Part shown: positions 46,023 to 57,830 of the stretch, in pieces | Numbering within the stretch: the stretch's first letter is position 1 | Layout: every line of letters starts with the position of its first letter | Assembly (NCBI GenBank): GCA_014529385.2 | Contig: CM043953.1 | Location: 79,228,338-79,286,337 of the forward strand | DNA length: 58,000 bases | Source of the DNA: Adiantum capillus-veneris | Lineage: Eukaryota > Streptophyta > Polypodiopsida > Polypodiales > Pteridaceae | Direction of reading: 5' to 3' | Program-made: the position numbers and the translations under genes | Notes under the pieces: model-generated | Database searches by the model: none | Told to the model about the DNA's origin: nothing | The model's input: only the letters and a program-made list of their open reading frames with translations

Positions 46023-46857
46023 TTGGAGAATTGTTTTTATCCTTGAAAACAAAAGTGGTGATAGTCTTGTAAAGAACACAATGGCATCCTTCACGGACCC
46101 AACTGTCCGTTTGACCAAAGCACCGTACAATAGGAGGCTCATTGAAATCAAGAAGAGTATCTTGGATTTCCACATTTTGTCTTTTTGCAACCGTTTGCAT
46201 AATCGGCCCATATCTAACATAGCGTATAAACTCTAATTAGAATTCACTTGAGTATACTAGCTGGGTTATCACAACGAGGAGGTGTTGAAAAGAATATCTC
46301 CTCTCACTTTTCATGAAAGTAACAAGTTGACATAACTCATCAACAAATCTTAAGACCTTGACTTGTTATTTTATCACATCAATAAACAACCCCACCATAA
46401 CTAGTGTTCAAAGTTGAGAACTTGATTTAAATGTAAATAAACTTCTAGTCACCAACATGCTTTACCTTATGGTAAGCAAATTCCAACTAGAGAGATACAT
46501 GCTTTCTAATTGGATTGCTTAGTGCTAAGGTGCACGCTTTGCATATCCTTTAGAACAAGATTGCACTTGTAATCTGCCTATCCTCTTTGGATAAATGACA
46601 ATACTGAGGTGTGTTTCCCCACAATTTAGAGACAATCTTCTAAATTGACTGGTAAACAGTGATCACAATGCCCTACAACATTGTTGAGTAATCAACAATG
46701 TTATAAATAACCATCTTGCTTAACTTGAAAGATCCACAAGCGCCACCCAAACCAAGCCATGATCTCTATTGGTGATTGTTAGATCTACGTCATGAATCAG
46801 ACTTTTGTAATTGAAATCGGTTTACCCAATCATTAGAAAAGTGGATTACAAGCTGGA
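46023..46857. other. Internal region of LTR element, no gene
   Basis: No open frame resembling a known protein between the purine tract and the foldback. Confidence 0.5.
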
Positions 46858-48086
46858 GCCTATTAGAAAATTTCGTAGGTCATTTGGAGGGCCTTGTAAG
46901 AAATTGTATTTCTCTCTCTAGAAACTTTTTATAAAATGCACTTGCACCTTGTGAGTACGTCCAAAAGGACAACCAGACACTCTAAAAAGTAGATTTATAT
47001 TCCCAATCGTCCTTGAAAACGGTCACTTTTTTATTTAATGCGAGCGTCTTTTTCAAGAGGCAGGTGCGGCGCATTCAATGCAGCTTACGTCATCACTAAA
47101 AGTTAAAAAGTCACAAACTGTCAAATAGTGATAGATTTTGAGGCTTTTGACACCACCAATGCGTCCGGAACGCCAAAATACCCTAAAAACGAATGTTTAC
47201 TTGCCTCATTCCGACAACCGGAGAGGCAAAAAATATCAAAAAACCCCAAAAAATGGGCTTTTTACTTAAGGCGCGCGAGGAGGCATTTCTAAATTCTAGA
47301 ATGCCCCTCTGCGCGCCGTTAGTACAAAGCTTCTTTTAGTGATTTTTGGACACTTATCTTTCCAGAAAGCCCCTGTTTAAAGGTTTTTGGACATTTTCCT
47401 CTCAAAAAGCTCCCTAAAAAGAGGAAAAAGGGGCTTTTTACTAACGGTGCGCAAGGAGGCATTCCAAAATTCTAGATTGCCCCTCTGCGCGTCGTTAGTA
47501 TAAAGCTCCTTTTAGTGATTTTTGGACACCTATCTTTTCAAAAAGCCCCTTTTTAGAGGTTTTTGGACATTTTCCTATCAAAAAGCTCCCTAAAAAGAGG
47601 AAAAAGGGGCTTTTTACTAACGGCGCGCGAGGAGCATTACAAAATTTTGGAATGGCCCCTCGCGCGCCGTTAGTAAAATGTTCCTTTAGGGCTTTTTGAC
47701 ATTTTTTTGCCTCTTTGGATGTCTGAGCGAGACAATTGGACATTCATTTCTAGGAGATATGTGCGTTCCGGACGCATTGACAATATCAAAAGTTTCAAAA
47801 TCTTCCACCACTTGATTGTTTTGTGACTTTTTGAGTTCTAGTGATGACGTAGCCCGTATCAAATGCACCGCATCTACCTTCTAAAAAAGGTGCTTACATT
47901 AAATGAAAGAGAGTGCTCGTCTTCAAGGACCACTAGATTATTAAATGAGGAGAGGGACACCTTTTATATTTTTGTTAATATCAATCTATTTTTCTACGTA
48001 ACGTAGGCTCTTCTCTCATTGGAGGAGATTATTTTCCTCTCTATTCCAAAAGGCCCTCCAAAAGACCTCCGAAATCTCCTAATAGC
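46858..48086. repeat. 1.2-kb foldback with GC-rich palindrome core
   Basis: The outer arms (46858 to about 47290 and about 47636 to 48086) are inverted copies. Matching landmarks are GGAGGGCCTT, TTATTTAATGCGAGC opposite its diverged complement, GCTTACGTCATCACTA, AAAAAGTCACAAA, CAATGCGTCCGGAACGC and GAGGCAAAAAA. Between them lies a roughly 175-bp unit in tandem. It looks like a foldback or long-TIR DNA element inserted in the LTR element, without transposase. If transcribed it would fold into a long duplex. Confidence 0.8.
47266..47675. repeat. Three GC palindromes in ~175-bp tandem units
   Basis: Palindromes at about 47266-47325, 47440-47505 and 47615-47675 have arms ACTAACGGCGCGCGAGG and CCTCGCGCGCCGTTAGT around an AT-rich middle; the third is nearly perfect. 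Between them is a repeated segment with TTTTAGTGATTTTTGGACA and GAGGAAAAAGGGGCTTTTTA. Confidence 0.85.
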
Positions 48087-49213
48087 TTTGGAGTCGCTTG
48101 AGCGTACATACAACAAAATTATTTTCTCTTCCAAAGTTAAGACTCCCTTCACATTAAGGCTATTGACATTTATACCTAGGGATTTCTAAATGGTCAGTGG
48201 CTAGCTCACATGGACCTTTACAATTACCATGACATAATTACAACTCAGAGAATTAACCTACTATGCTGGAATCATGATTTACACACAGTAGCTCAAAAAA
48301 AAAAAAGAGTACAAATGTGGTGTTCGGCTACGTATTCGGCCAGGTGGGCACCCGTTTGATCAATCTGCTAACACACTTTAAAATAAGTATTTCAAGAAAT
48401 TACTATGCTTGTAGCTATGTGTTACGTTCACAAATGTTCACCTATCATATAATTGGTAGGAGACAATGTACATGGTGGAAAGGGCCGTGCACGCCAAAGA
48501 ATAGATATACCATATCTTATCAATTTACCTAAATGCAAATGACATAAGGAGATTCACCATGTGTATTTAGCAGTCAACATTTCTAAGAATCAAAGAACAA
48601 AGCAACATTTGCAATTTCTAGACTACATAGGCTATATCTATATTGTATCCTATACAAAGAATATAGCAAATAGATACCTACTAAATGGCATTTAAAAGAT
48701 GGTTGACAACTATTCATTAAAGTTCTATGAATCCAATGCATGAAGACACTATTTTCTCTCATGTTATCCCATGAAATTAAAGCATAACTTTTGCAATTTT
48801 TCTCGCTTAAACTTTGTAATTGAAAGCCTCCTCTTTTCCACATTGACCAAGATTTTCTCAACCTTTCCCCGTGGGTAGCGAGTAGGTAAAAACATGTATT
48901 TGTGGTACCACTCTTTGCTCTTTTTGGTGGTACTTTTAAAAAAAGTAAGGACTTGTAATTTTTTTGCTAAAAAATTCAAAACTTGTCGGACTTTTTAGTT
49001 TTAGATTCTACATGAAAAAATCTATCCATTGATATATAACATACTATCTTATTTTACATGTAACATAGGAAGATGGGGTTTATAAAGCGCTACCAAAGGA
49101 CTATCCAAGATACCCCTTTTTGGTACCACCAATACATGCTTTGGCCCGACTGCATCTTGCAAGATATATGAGGTGATCAACTCTGTAAGTTGCTCTACTT
49201 GAGTAGCGAGCAG
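48087..49213. other. Internal region of LTR element, no gene
   Basis: AT-rich. Short frames (for example 48583-48861) show no recognisable domain. Confidence 0.45.
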
Positions 49214-49417
49214 TTAAACCCGAACAACTAGTTTTTGAAATTGATCATCAAACTTTTGAAGCTCATGTTGCGTGATGTACTCCTTTGGTTCAGGTAAATT
49301 GCTGGTATCCTCCAGAATTTCCAATACACTCTGAGGATGAGGAGTTGATTCCCTCGGGGAAAGTTCAAAATTGAAAAGGTGACTCTCAGGTAATTCCATC
49401 TCTAGAGAATCAAACAT
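49214..49417 (-). CDS. Unknown 67-codon ORF in LTR element
   Basis: ATG 49417 (minus) to stop at 49214. The product is acidic and proline-rich (FELSPRESTPHPQSVLEILE, then ITQHELQKFDDQFQKL). It reads in the element's transcription direction. I do not recognise it. The preceding sequence in the same frame, before the ATG, is also partly open. It could be the tail of a decayed gag or of cargo. Low confidence that it is a gene. Confidence 0.25.
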   Translation of the reverse strand: MFDSLEMELPESHLFNFELSPRESTPHPQSVLEILEDTSNLPEPKEYITQHELQKFDDQFQKLVVRV

Positions 49418-49789
49418 GGGGTTGATGATGCAATAGAAAATAATTACCTTATCAATATGGTGCTTGTCCGTGCCAAATCAAACCTGGAAAGAGATGAGGT
49501 CAATGCCGAAAACAAAGTCATAGTTTTCAAAAAGATCACTTTGATACTTTGCCGAAGGGTTGCAAGAGCATGTCAAAATATCATGAAGAAATCTTCAAAT
49601 CTCGTATCGAATGAAGGTAACCCTTCTGTTGACTTTTGTCTAGGTAGACGGGAAACCTATAATCCCAAGGTACTTTGAACTCCTCATTGGAATTTGTCTG
49701 TAGAAATCTATCAAGCATCGACTTTGACTACACAGGAGTGTGTGTGGGCACTTCCTTGCTGAGTTTGCTCGAACCCTTCTTGAGAGAGT

Positions 49790-50114
49790 ATGTTCACTTG
49801 AGGGATGTGTGCCCCGGTGGTTAACCAAATTAAATTGGCCAAATGGAATGACTTGGGCACCCTAAGGTATGAAAATACCTTTAAAATCTTAGCAATGGGA
49901 TCTCTTCAGTAGCACAACAAAGACGTTTTGGAGAGAGAGAGAGAGAACCACTTGAGGATGTATGTTCACTTGAGGGATGTGTTCCCCGATGGGTAACCAA
50001 ATTAAATTGGCCAAATCAAATGACTTGGGCACCCTAAGGTATGAAAATACCTTCAAAATCTTGGCAATGAGATCTCAGTAGCACAGCAAAGATGTTTTGG
50101 AGAGAGAGAGAACC
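49790..50114. repeat. Tandem duplication, ~171-bp unit
   Basis: Units from about 49790 and 49961 share TATGTTCACTTGAGGGATGTG, AACCAAATTAAATTGGCCAAA, ACTTGGGCACCCTAAGGTAT and GTTTTGGAGAGAGAGA. Confidence 0.85.
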
Positions 50115-50380
50115 ATGTTTCTTGGTTTGGCCCGTGACACAGATGCAAAAAGCTACCCAAAGACACACAATTCCAAAGGTCTTGGCCCTATGCACGTTGG
50201 TGTAGGTCGACTTTCCCATCCTCCTCCAAGCTAGCCGGCATGCACGTGCTGCAACCAGTCCAGCTTCATCTTCCCCTTGCTTAGCTGCCTTTCACACGGG
50301 TTCCACTTGCCCTCCACGGTTTGCATGCATGCAAATTATGCCAATTTTAAAGGACCATGCCCCCCTCTCTCTTCCCAAAA

Positions 50381-50392
50381 GCTTTGATACCA
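50381..50392 (-). promoter_or_regulatory. Primer binding site of non-autonomous element
   Basis: Minus strand TGGTATCAAAGC, one base inside the 5' (right-hand) LTR. One base differs from the initiator tRNA-Met site of the other elements here. Confidence 0.8.
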
Positions 50393-50393
50393 A

Positions 50394-50546
50394 TGTAAGA
50401 ACCCAGGGACTGCTTGAGAGATTCATCCACCCTACCACCTTTTATATAGGCTCATAGGAGTCTTGTTTAGAATCCCATGTCAATACCTAGCAGCCGACCC
50501 TTGGCCTGAGTCTGTGACCCCCCCTGGGTTTTCCCCTGGCCTTACA
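50394..50546 (-). repeat. 5' LTR of non-autonomous element (153 bp)
   Basis: On the minus strand it runs TGTAAGGCCAGGGG to TTCTTACA. It contains CCTATATAAAAGG (TATA-like) in that direction. Confidence 0.85.
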
Positions 50547-51090
50547 TTTATACATGTGAGTTTTAAAGCTCAACAATGAAATGATGGTGGCAAACAAGAT
50601 GATGTGAGATGCGTTTTGGAACTTGTAGTGCTTAAAAGTCAATTGAATATGCTATTGAATCAAGAATTCTTCAAGGATCTAATGCATTCCGTTTTGGTAC
50701 CAAAAGTAGTGTGTTTTGTGTGGGTTAGGATGACAGATGTCACATCATCTGTCAAGTTTCCCACGTAGCATTTTTGAAAAGGAAAAGGGGGCATTTTGAT
50801 GTCCACCATGTGAGGGTTAAAAGCTAGAACTAGGTAGAGTAGGATCTATAAATAGGGGGGTTTTGATTCATTTGTAAAGGAATTTGGTTGTAGAAATGCA
50901 GAGTCAGCAATCATGGGAGGGAATATAGGGACATTAAGTAAGAAGAAAATGTTGGAAGGCATTCAAGTGGGTTTCAAAAAGTGTAAAATTATTTATTGAT
51001 GTATATTTGTGCTCAACTTCTCTCAAAACTCATTTAGCCAAAGGTCCCCTACCTATCCAGCTAAAGTAACATTCTTTTGCTCATAAAATT
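50547..51090. repeat. Right part of split LINE-like family copy
   Basis: After the TTTAT duplicate, sequence related to 38150-38780 resumes: GGAAGGCATTCAAGTGGG-TTCAA, AGTGTAAAATT, CTCATTTAGCCAAAGG and GCTAAAGTAACATTCTTTTG. A TATA-like CTATAAATAGG lies near 50849. Confidence 0.7.
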
Positions 51091-51540
51091 TTTTCCTCGA
51101 TCTAACATTTGGTAAACCTGCAAAATGGACAGAATGGAGGCATAAGAGAAGATGGCCAATCTAGAAGAGGGAGGGATGCTATCGATGATGGATGGATGTA
51201 TCACTTTTCTTTGGTTCAATAAAATTATGACATGCGTGATGTGGGGTGAGGATCCAGAGAGTGCAAGATGCAAGAGAGGGAAGGAGAGATGGGGGAAGGA
51301 GAACACAGCCTGTTTGGTGGGAGCTTAGTGAGCCAATGTTCTCCGACTCCTTATTTCCATTATAACCAAAATAATAGAATGAATGGGCAGGCGCCCAACC
51401 AAACCTGCCACGGGCCTGAAGCCTAAAAATATCCCACTTGAAGGTGAATGTGGCCCAAGTGGCTGAAGAATGTAGGGGCTATTATGTACAAATATACAAA
51501 ATGTGAAGCATGACCATATCTTCACCCTACGCCCATCATC
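51091..51540. other. Region 3' of copia 2, LTR not resolved
   Basis: The 3' LTR of the minus-strand copia should lie here. On the minus strand AAGTGGGATA near 51436 could be a purine tract, but with no partner LTR I cannot set boundaries. Confidence 0.35.
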
Positions 51541-54500
51541 TCTATGCAATGTGCAAACCACTATGAGGCTAAGCTCTTCGTTGGAGCATCCGTTGGGTTT
51601 TCATCTGTGTGAACTTTGGCTCACTCAATGCGTTTGCTAGCCAAAATATCTCATACCACCTGATACCTGACCTCTAAGGCTCTATGTGTTTTGACTTGGA
51701 GTAAAATACGGGGTTCTTTACTAACACAATTGCACTCTGACTGTCGCAATGTAGTACTCGAGTCTGGTGTATACCAAGGTCTCCCACTAGATGAGATAAC
51801 CACACAACTTCCTTACTGGAATTGGAAACTGCAACATACTTTGCCTCAGTGGTGGAAGACAAAGTGCAATTTTGGAGACATGATCTCCAAGAAACTGCTG
51901 CTCTAGCAAACAAGAAAACATAGCCAGATGTGGATTTCCTAGTGTCCACACAACCTGCATAATCCGAACCAGTGTATCCAACTCTATGGATGAATCACTA
52001 TTCCCAAAGCGTAAGCACTTACTAACTGAGCCCTTGATGTACTCAAGATGTGCTTCATTGCTTCCCAATGCTTTTTGCCTAGATTTGCTATATACATGCT
52101 GACTACTCCCACTGCATATGCAATGTCTGGCTATGTGCTAACCATGGCAAACATGAGACTACCGACTACCAAAGAATGCGACACCTTTTACATTTCTACC
52201 TCTTTGGCATCCGATTTGGGACAATCATGCTTGCTAAGTTTTTTGTATTCACTCAATGATTTTCCCCCTTGCATAATAAAATGCTGCAAGACCTTGTCAA
52301 CATACTCTTCCGTCAAAAGTTCAAGTATACCACGTTTGCGATCGCTCTTCATACGCATACCAAGAAAGTGATGTGCATCGCCCAAATCTTTCATAGCAAA
52401 CTGCTTGCTTAAGGCATCCTTGAGAAGTTCAATCTCATCTTTAAACTTCCCGGCTATGAGCATATCATCCATGTACAAAATAAGAATGATGAGGGAACCA
52501 TCATTCAACCTCCTTGTGTACAAGTAGTGATCCTCTTGGCTCCGTACGTAACCTTGGGATTGAATGTTATTATTGAACTTGATGTACCATTGCCTTGAGC
52601 CTTGCTTTAAACCATACAAAGCCTTCTTGAGTCTACACACCAGTTCTGCCCGTGTTGGCTTCTCAGGCTTTATCAAAAACCTTCTGGCTGTTTCATGTAG
52701 ACATCCTCTTTAAGATCCCCATGAAGAAATGTTGTCTTCACATCCAGTTGGACCAATTCCATGTCCTCGATAGCTACTAGACCAAGCACAAGATGCAGTG
52801 TAGTCATCTTGACCACGAGAGAAAAGATTTCATGGACATCTATGCCTTTCACTTGCTTGAACTCTTTAGCAACCAATCTAGCCTTATACTTAGGCTCAAG
52901 ATTATCTGTGGTATATTTCTTCTTGTACACCTATTTGCATGGCAATGCCTCGCCATAGGTACCTCTATCAATTCCCAAGTTTCATTTTCTAAGATCGAGC
53001 TATACTCAGATTGCATAGACTCTTTCCACTTCACGGTATTGTCCATTTGAATGGCCTCTTTGTAGCAAGTGGGTTCAACACCGTTAGTGACTAGCAAGTA
53101 GTCCAATCCTGGCTCAAAACGCTCAAGTGCAATAGATATACGTGTAGATCTTTGAAGTGCCTAATTGCTAGATTTTTCTCTCTCTAGAGTAACATGTGTG
53201 CGTGTACTAGTGGAAGGTGCATCACTAGCACATCCAACATTCTCTGTAATTGGTGGTGAGGCAACATCCTCTACCGTACTCTGCAATATTCAATGTCTTT
53301 CACTGGCCTCTATGCATCTTAAAGTCATTGAATATCACCTTTGAACTGCATGTAAGCTTCTTAGATTCCAGGTGCTAGAGACGATATCCCATCTCTCCGT
53401 CTTCACCAAATCCAATGAAGATGAACTTGTGTGATCTGGGGTCCAGCTTTTGTCTAAGCTCTTTTGGCACATGTGAGAATGTCTCACACCCACAAACACG
53501 TAATCTGTCATAATTGGGTTGTTTGCCCGTCCACATCTCCTGCATAACCTTGTACTTCAATGGTGTACTAGTTGACCGATTGATCAAATAAGCAGCCGTC
53601 ATAACAGCTTCTCCCAAAATTCTTGAGGTAAACTGGTTGTAGACAACATAGAAGTGACCCATTCCTGAATGGTTCTATTCATCCTCTCAGCCACACCATT
53701 TTGGGCGGGTGTGTAAGGCATGAAAAACTATCTTCTAATGCCTCCTTTACTGCAGAAATCCTTAAACTTGAAGGAGATGTATTTACCTCCGTTGTCACTT
53801 TGCAAAGATTTAAGCTTTCTATCCAATTGGTTCTCTACCAATGCTAAGAAATTCTAAAAGACACTAAAGACGTTTCTCTTTTGGTTCAAGAGATAAACCC
53901 ACACCTTCCTAGTAGGGTCATCTATGATTGTCAGGAAGTATAATGCTCCTCTAGAGACTTGATTGGAATAGGTCCGCACAAGTCTCTATGAATGAGATCT
54001 AGAGGACTTCCTAACTCCTTGTCTAAAGGCACTAATGTCAACCTAGTTTGTTTGCCATAGATGCAACACTCACATAAAGAGAAGTTAGAGTAATCTAACA
54101 CAAGTATATAACCAAAATGTTGCAAGACTTTTATTTCCTTTTAACTCATATGACCTAGCCGGCTATGCCACAACTCTATAGATGACAGCTTGGCTACACA
54201 AATAGAATTTTCTTTCATGGAAGAGACATAAAGTGAGTACAATGAGCCAAACTTCTGGCCTTTAAGCATGACCAAATTCCCCTTCTTGATAACATAAGAA
54301 CCATAAGCAATGTTTGTAGTGTAACCCAAATCATCAAAATTGTCCAAAACTCTTTGTCAATTTGGGTACATGTCTGACATTGTGTAGCATAAACTCAGTT
54401 CCATTAAGCATAGAAAAATTGATGTTACCACACCGCATATATCAATCTCATAAGAGTTGCCTAGCTTCATTGTGCCATGAGTGGTCTTGTATGTAGAAAA

Positions 54501-55017
54501 CCACTCCTTGTGAGGAGTCACATGAAAGCTAGCACTTGAGTCCAAAATCCAATTCTATGCATAACTTTGTCAAGAGCAAATAATGCATCAGGACTCAAAT
54601 CTAATGTGAAAATCGACACATCATTTGGCACGTCAAAAATTGTCTCAATGGCTGAAGACTCAACCACATTAATCTCTTCAAGTTTTATGATGCTTTTAGG
54701 TTTGTCAGACTTTGCTTTCTCCTAGCCCTTGTCATGCTGTAATGTGTGGAAATCTTTCTTCAAGTGTCCCTTTTTATGGCAGTAGTCGCACTCAACATTT
54801 CTCATGTCTTTGACGTGACTCTTGCTACGACCTTGTCTGCAACCTGAGATCGACCTCGGCTACGACAACACTGCCTTTGCTTGTCATGACTGCCACTAGC
54901 CATATACGCATCACCATGCCCACTCGCATAAAGAGATTGACATCTAATCTCCTCAGTGAGAAGCGCATTAGCAACATTGCTGAAAACTAGCTTGCCATTA
55001 GGTGCAAAATTGCATAT
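51541..55017 (-). pseudogene. Ty1/copia gag-pol remnant, minus strand
   Basis: Reading leftwards: partial gag with LVFSNVANALLTEEIR and a degraded knuckle (CDYCHKKGH, then a lost Cys, near 54780); protease DSSASFHVTPHKEWF (about 54545); GAG_pre-integrase ELWHSRLGHMS (about 54150); integrase fragments (LINRSTSTPLKYKVMQEM, about 53600); RT with ARLVAKEFKQVKGID, LDVKTTFLHGDLKEDVYM and YMDDMLIAG (about 52470); RNase H with KSTSGYVFLFARAAVSW and LHCDSQSAIVLVKNPVFYSK (about 51900-51680). Many stops and frameshifts separate these. The 5' LTR and gag start are missing because dispersed-repeat copy C begins at 55018. It is not the same family as the copia at 12.5-18.0 kb. Confidence 0.88.
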
Positions 55018-55860
<843 letters not shown>

Positions 55861-56439
55861 ACACATTTTGTGTCAATTTTTTTCTAATTCTCACATCAAT
55901 TAATTTCATTGAGTTCATTTTCTCCTTGCATTGGTCACATAACCTTGAAGTGCTCAACACAAGCTCTCCATAGAACCTTCAAGTTATCCATTTTGAGCTT
56001 GTAAGCCCGAGATTAGAAAGTTATCCATCTGTAAACTCCATCCATGTTCAATACTGCTACTAGCTTAATATTCATGTTGTAATCATGTTGTATATATACC
56101 ATCTCTCTCTCTCTCTAAAAATTCCTTGATTCTATATTAGAATATGTTACAATTTTACATTATATGTAGGAACTTCATCATAAGTTCCTGTTGGGGTGCC
56201 AAATCGAGCCAAGCAATATTCAAGCAACTTATCTCTTATGATATTCCAAAGCAATGTGAAATTGTGAAATGTGTGACCATCAAACAAAGTGAAATTTTTC
56301 GCATTTCATAAAATATACATCATCCGTATTCTAAGAGAAATAATACATAAATCTAATCATGTAGATTTTGTTAGGATTGTACCAAATAAGAGTCTGAATT
56401 GTGTAGCTTTAATTTTCCAATGAAAAAGAGATATATCAT
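55861..56439. other. Spacer
   Basis: No gene. GAAAGTTATCCATCTG at about 56018 resembles the repeat's coding-end segment, so a weak further duplication is possible. Confidence 0.4.
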
Positions 56440-56855
56440 ACAAACATTCTCACCAAGCATGCACCGTAGGGAGTTTGGTTGTCTCTAGCTGACCACATCT
56501 GGGACATTTACTATTTGACACCCCCTTTCTTGCCAAGAGTTCCTTTAAAGTAAGAACCCGTAGCATAATCCTCCACAAAACCATTTTATCCTTGAAGCTT
56601 ATAAGGGAGCACCAGACTTTGCTAAGCTTTAGAAAGCACCATTTTTCATCTCGACTGAACTGCCAAATCTTGTTACCTCTGACCTCAATCAGGGATTGTA
56701 GAAACAACTACTTGTAAAACTATTTGGTTGGGGAGGTCTACCAACTAGCTGAAGTATTAGATAGTTCCCAATCTTTAAACCTCTTATTCACATCCTAATT
56801 ACCTTAAGGTTGCTAAGATGTGCACAAAATTGACCCATGCAACTATGAAACCATT

Positions 56856-56907
<52 letters not shown>

Positions 56908-57830
56908 TTTTGGGAAAATTATGTACATTAAATTACATCATGTCATCTTGGTCTCTTCTTTTGCAGTAACGTCACAATTGTGCCATAAACTGCAAACATC
57001 TCTCCCTGAGCTTTCCATCAGAGTCATTGGTAAAATCCTCCATCATCTTTTTCTTAATGATCTCCCATGGGATAGTGACTTTACACAGCAAGACTATTTC
57101 AAAGCATGCATGATTCCTCGCATTCCAAAAGAAAAACGTACCCATACTCTCAAAGACTGCATACAAAACTTCCTAGCATCATCTTGAGACTTGCACGAGC
57201 CAAAAGTCATAGAGAAAATAGACAATTTAATAGGGACCCAATTTTGCACATGTTGTAGAATCCACAACCACCACTGCCTTAAACTTTTACAATTCCAAAA
57301 CTTATGTTTGACAGTTTCCTTAGCCTTACATATAGGACGTTTTCCATCAGCAATACATTTTTTCAATAGTAGTTCTCCACAGCGAAGGGAACACTTTGTC
57401 TCCACATAAACACTTTGTGTTTGTTTGAGCAAAGGAGACTTTATAAAGTAGCCAGTCTCTGTATCCACCAGTCTTGTTAATCTGTTTAATCTCTAGAACC
57501 TGTTACATCTAGCAAATCTGTCCACAATTGGAATGACCAAACTGTAAAATTGAGTTGTAGAAGACCCCTGCATTCCTCGGGAGGTAAATCTCTCCCATAG
57601 GTTCTCTGTAATGGGAACTTGCAACCTGAAAGTATGAATACACAAATTTGTCCAACTTGTTCTGAAAGCATTGGAAAGTTTGAATTGTCTTCTAGTTGCA
57701 AAAAAGGGGCCAAGCAATCCTTGAGTGTCCAACATTTTTTCAATGATAAAACCCATTGAACCAGCGTGCACCCCTATGGGTGGATGTATGAATAGGTGGA
57801 CCAAAAACCTTGTCCCGGACAGAGGTTTTA
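56440..57830 (-). pseudogene. LINE reverse transcriptase 3' fragments
   Basis: The minus strand carries pieces of the LINE ORF2 C-terminus. From the right: GFIIEKMLDTQGLLGPFF and NAFRTSWTNLC (57750-57640), then VETKCSLRCGELLLKK and CKAKETVKHKFWNCKSLRQW (57390-57280), the zinc-binding RT end domain (zf-RVT). At 56707-56450, SFKDKMVLWRIMLRVLTLKE and SNSKCPRCGQLETTK form a second zf-RVT copy. Two such domains imply two overlapping LINE tails or a rearrangement. A CT array at 56861-56900 separates them. No RT catalytic core (YADD-type) is present in the window, so these are 5'-truncated insertions. Confidence 0.7.

Larger units (their letters stand above)
45846..50546 (-). mobile_element. Complete non-autonomous LTR retrotransposon
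   Basis: Two 153-bp LTRs (45846-45998 and 50394-50546) in direct orientation start TGTAAG and end TTACA, and are flanked by a perfect TTTAT duplication (45841-45845 and 50547-50551). On the minus strand a tRNA-Met type primer site TGGTATCAAAGC follows the right-hand LTR after one base (50381-50392). A run of 21 G lies three bases before the left-hand LTR (46002-46022). So transcription runs right to left. The 4.4-kb inside has no gag or pol, so this is a LARD/TRIM-like element needing another element's enzymes. It contains a foldback (46858-48086) and a tandem duplication. Confidence 0.85.

Noticed and set aside
57191-57409. Plus-strand Cys-His-rich ORF
   Set aside because: Antisense shadow of the LINE zinc-binding domain.
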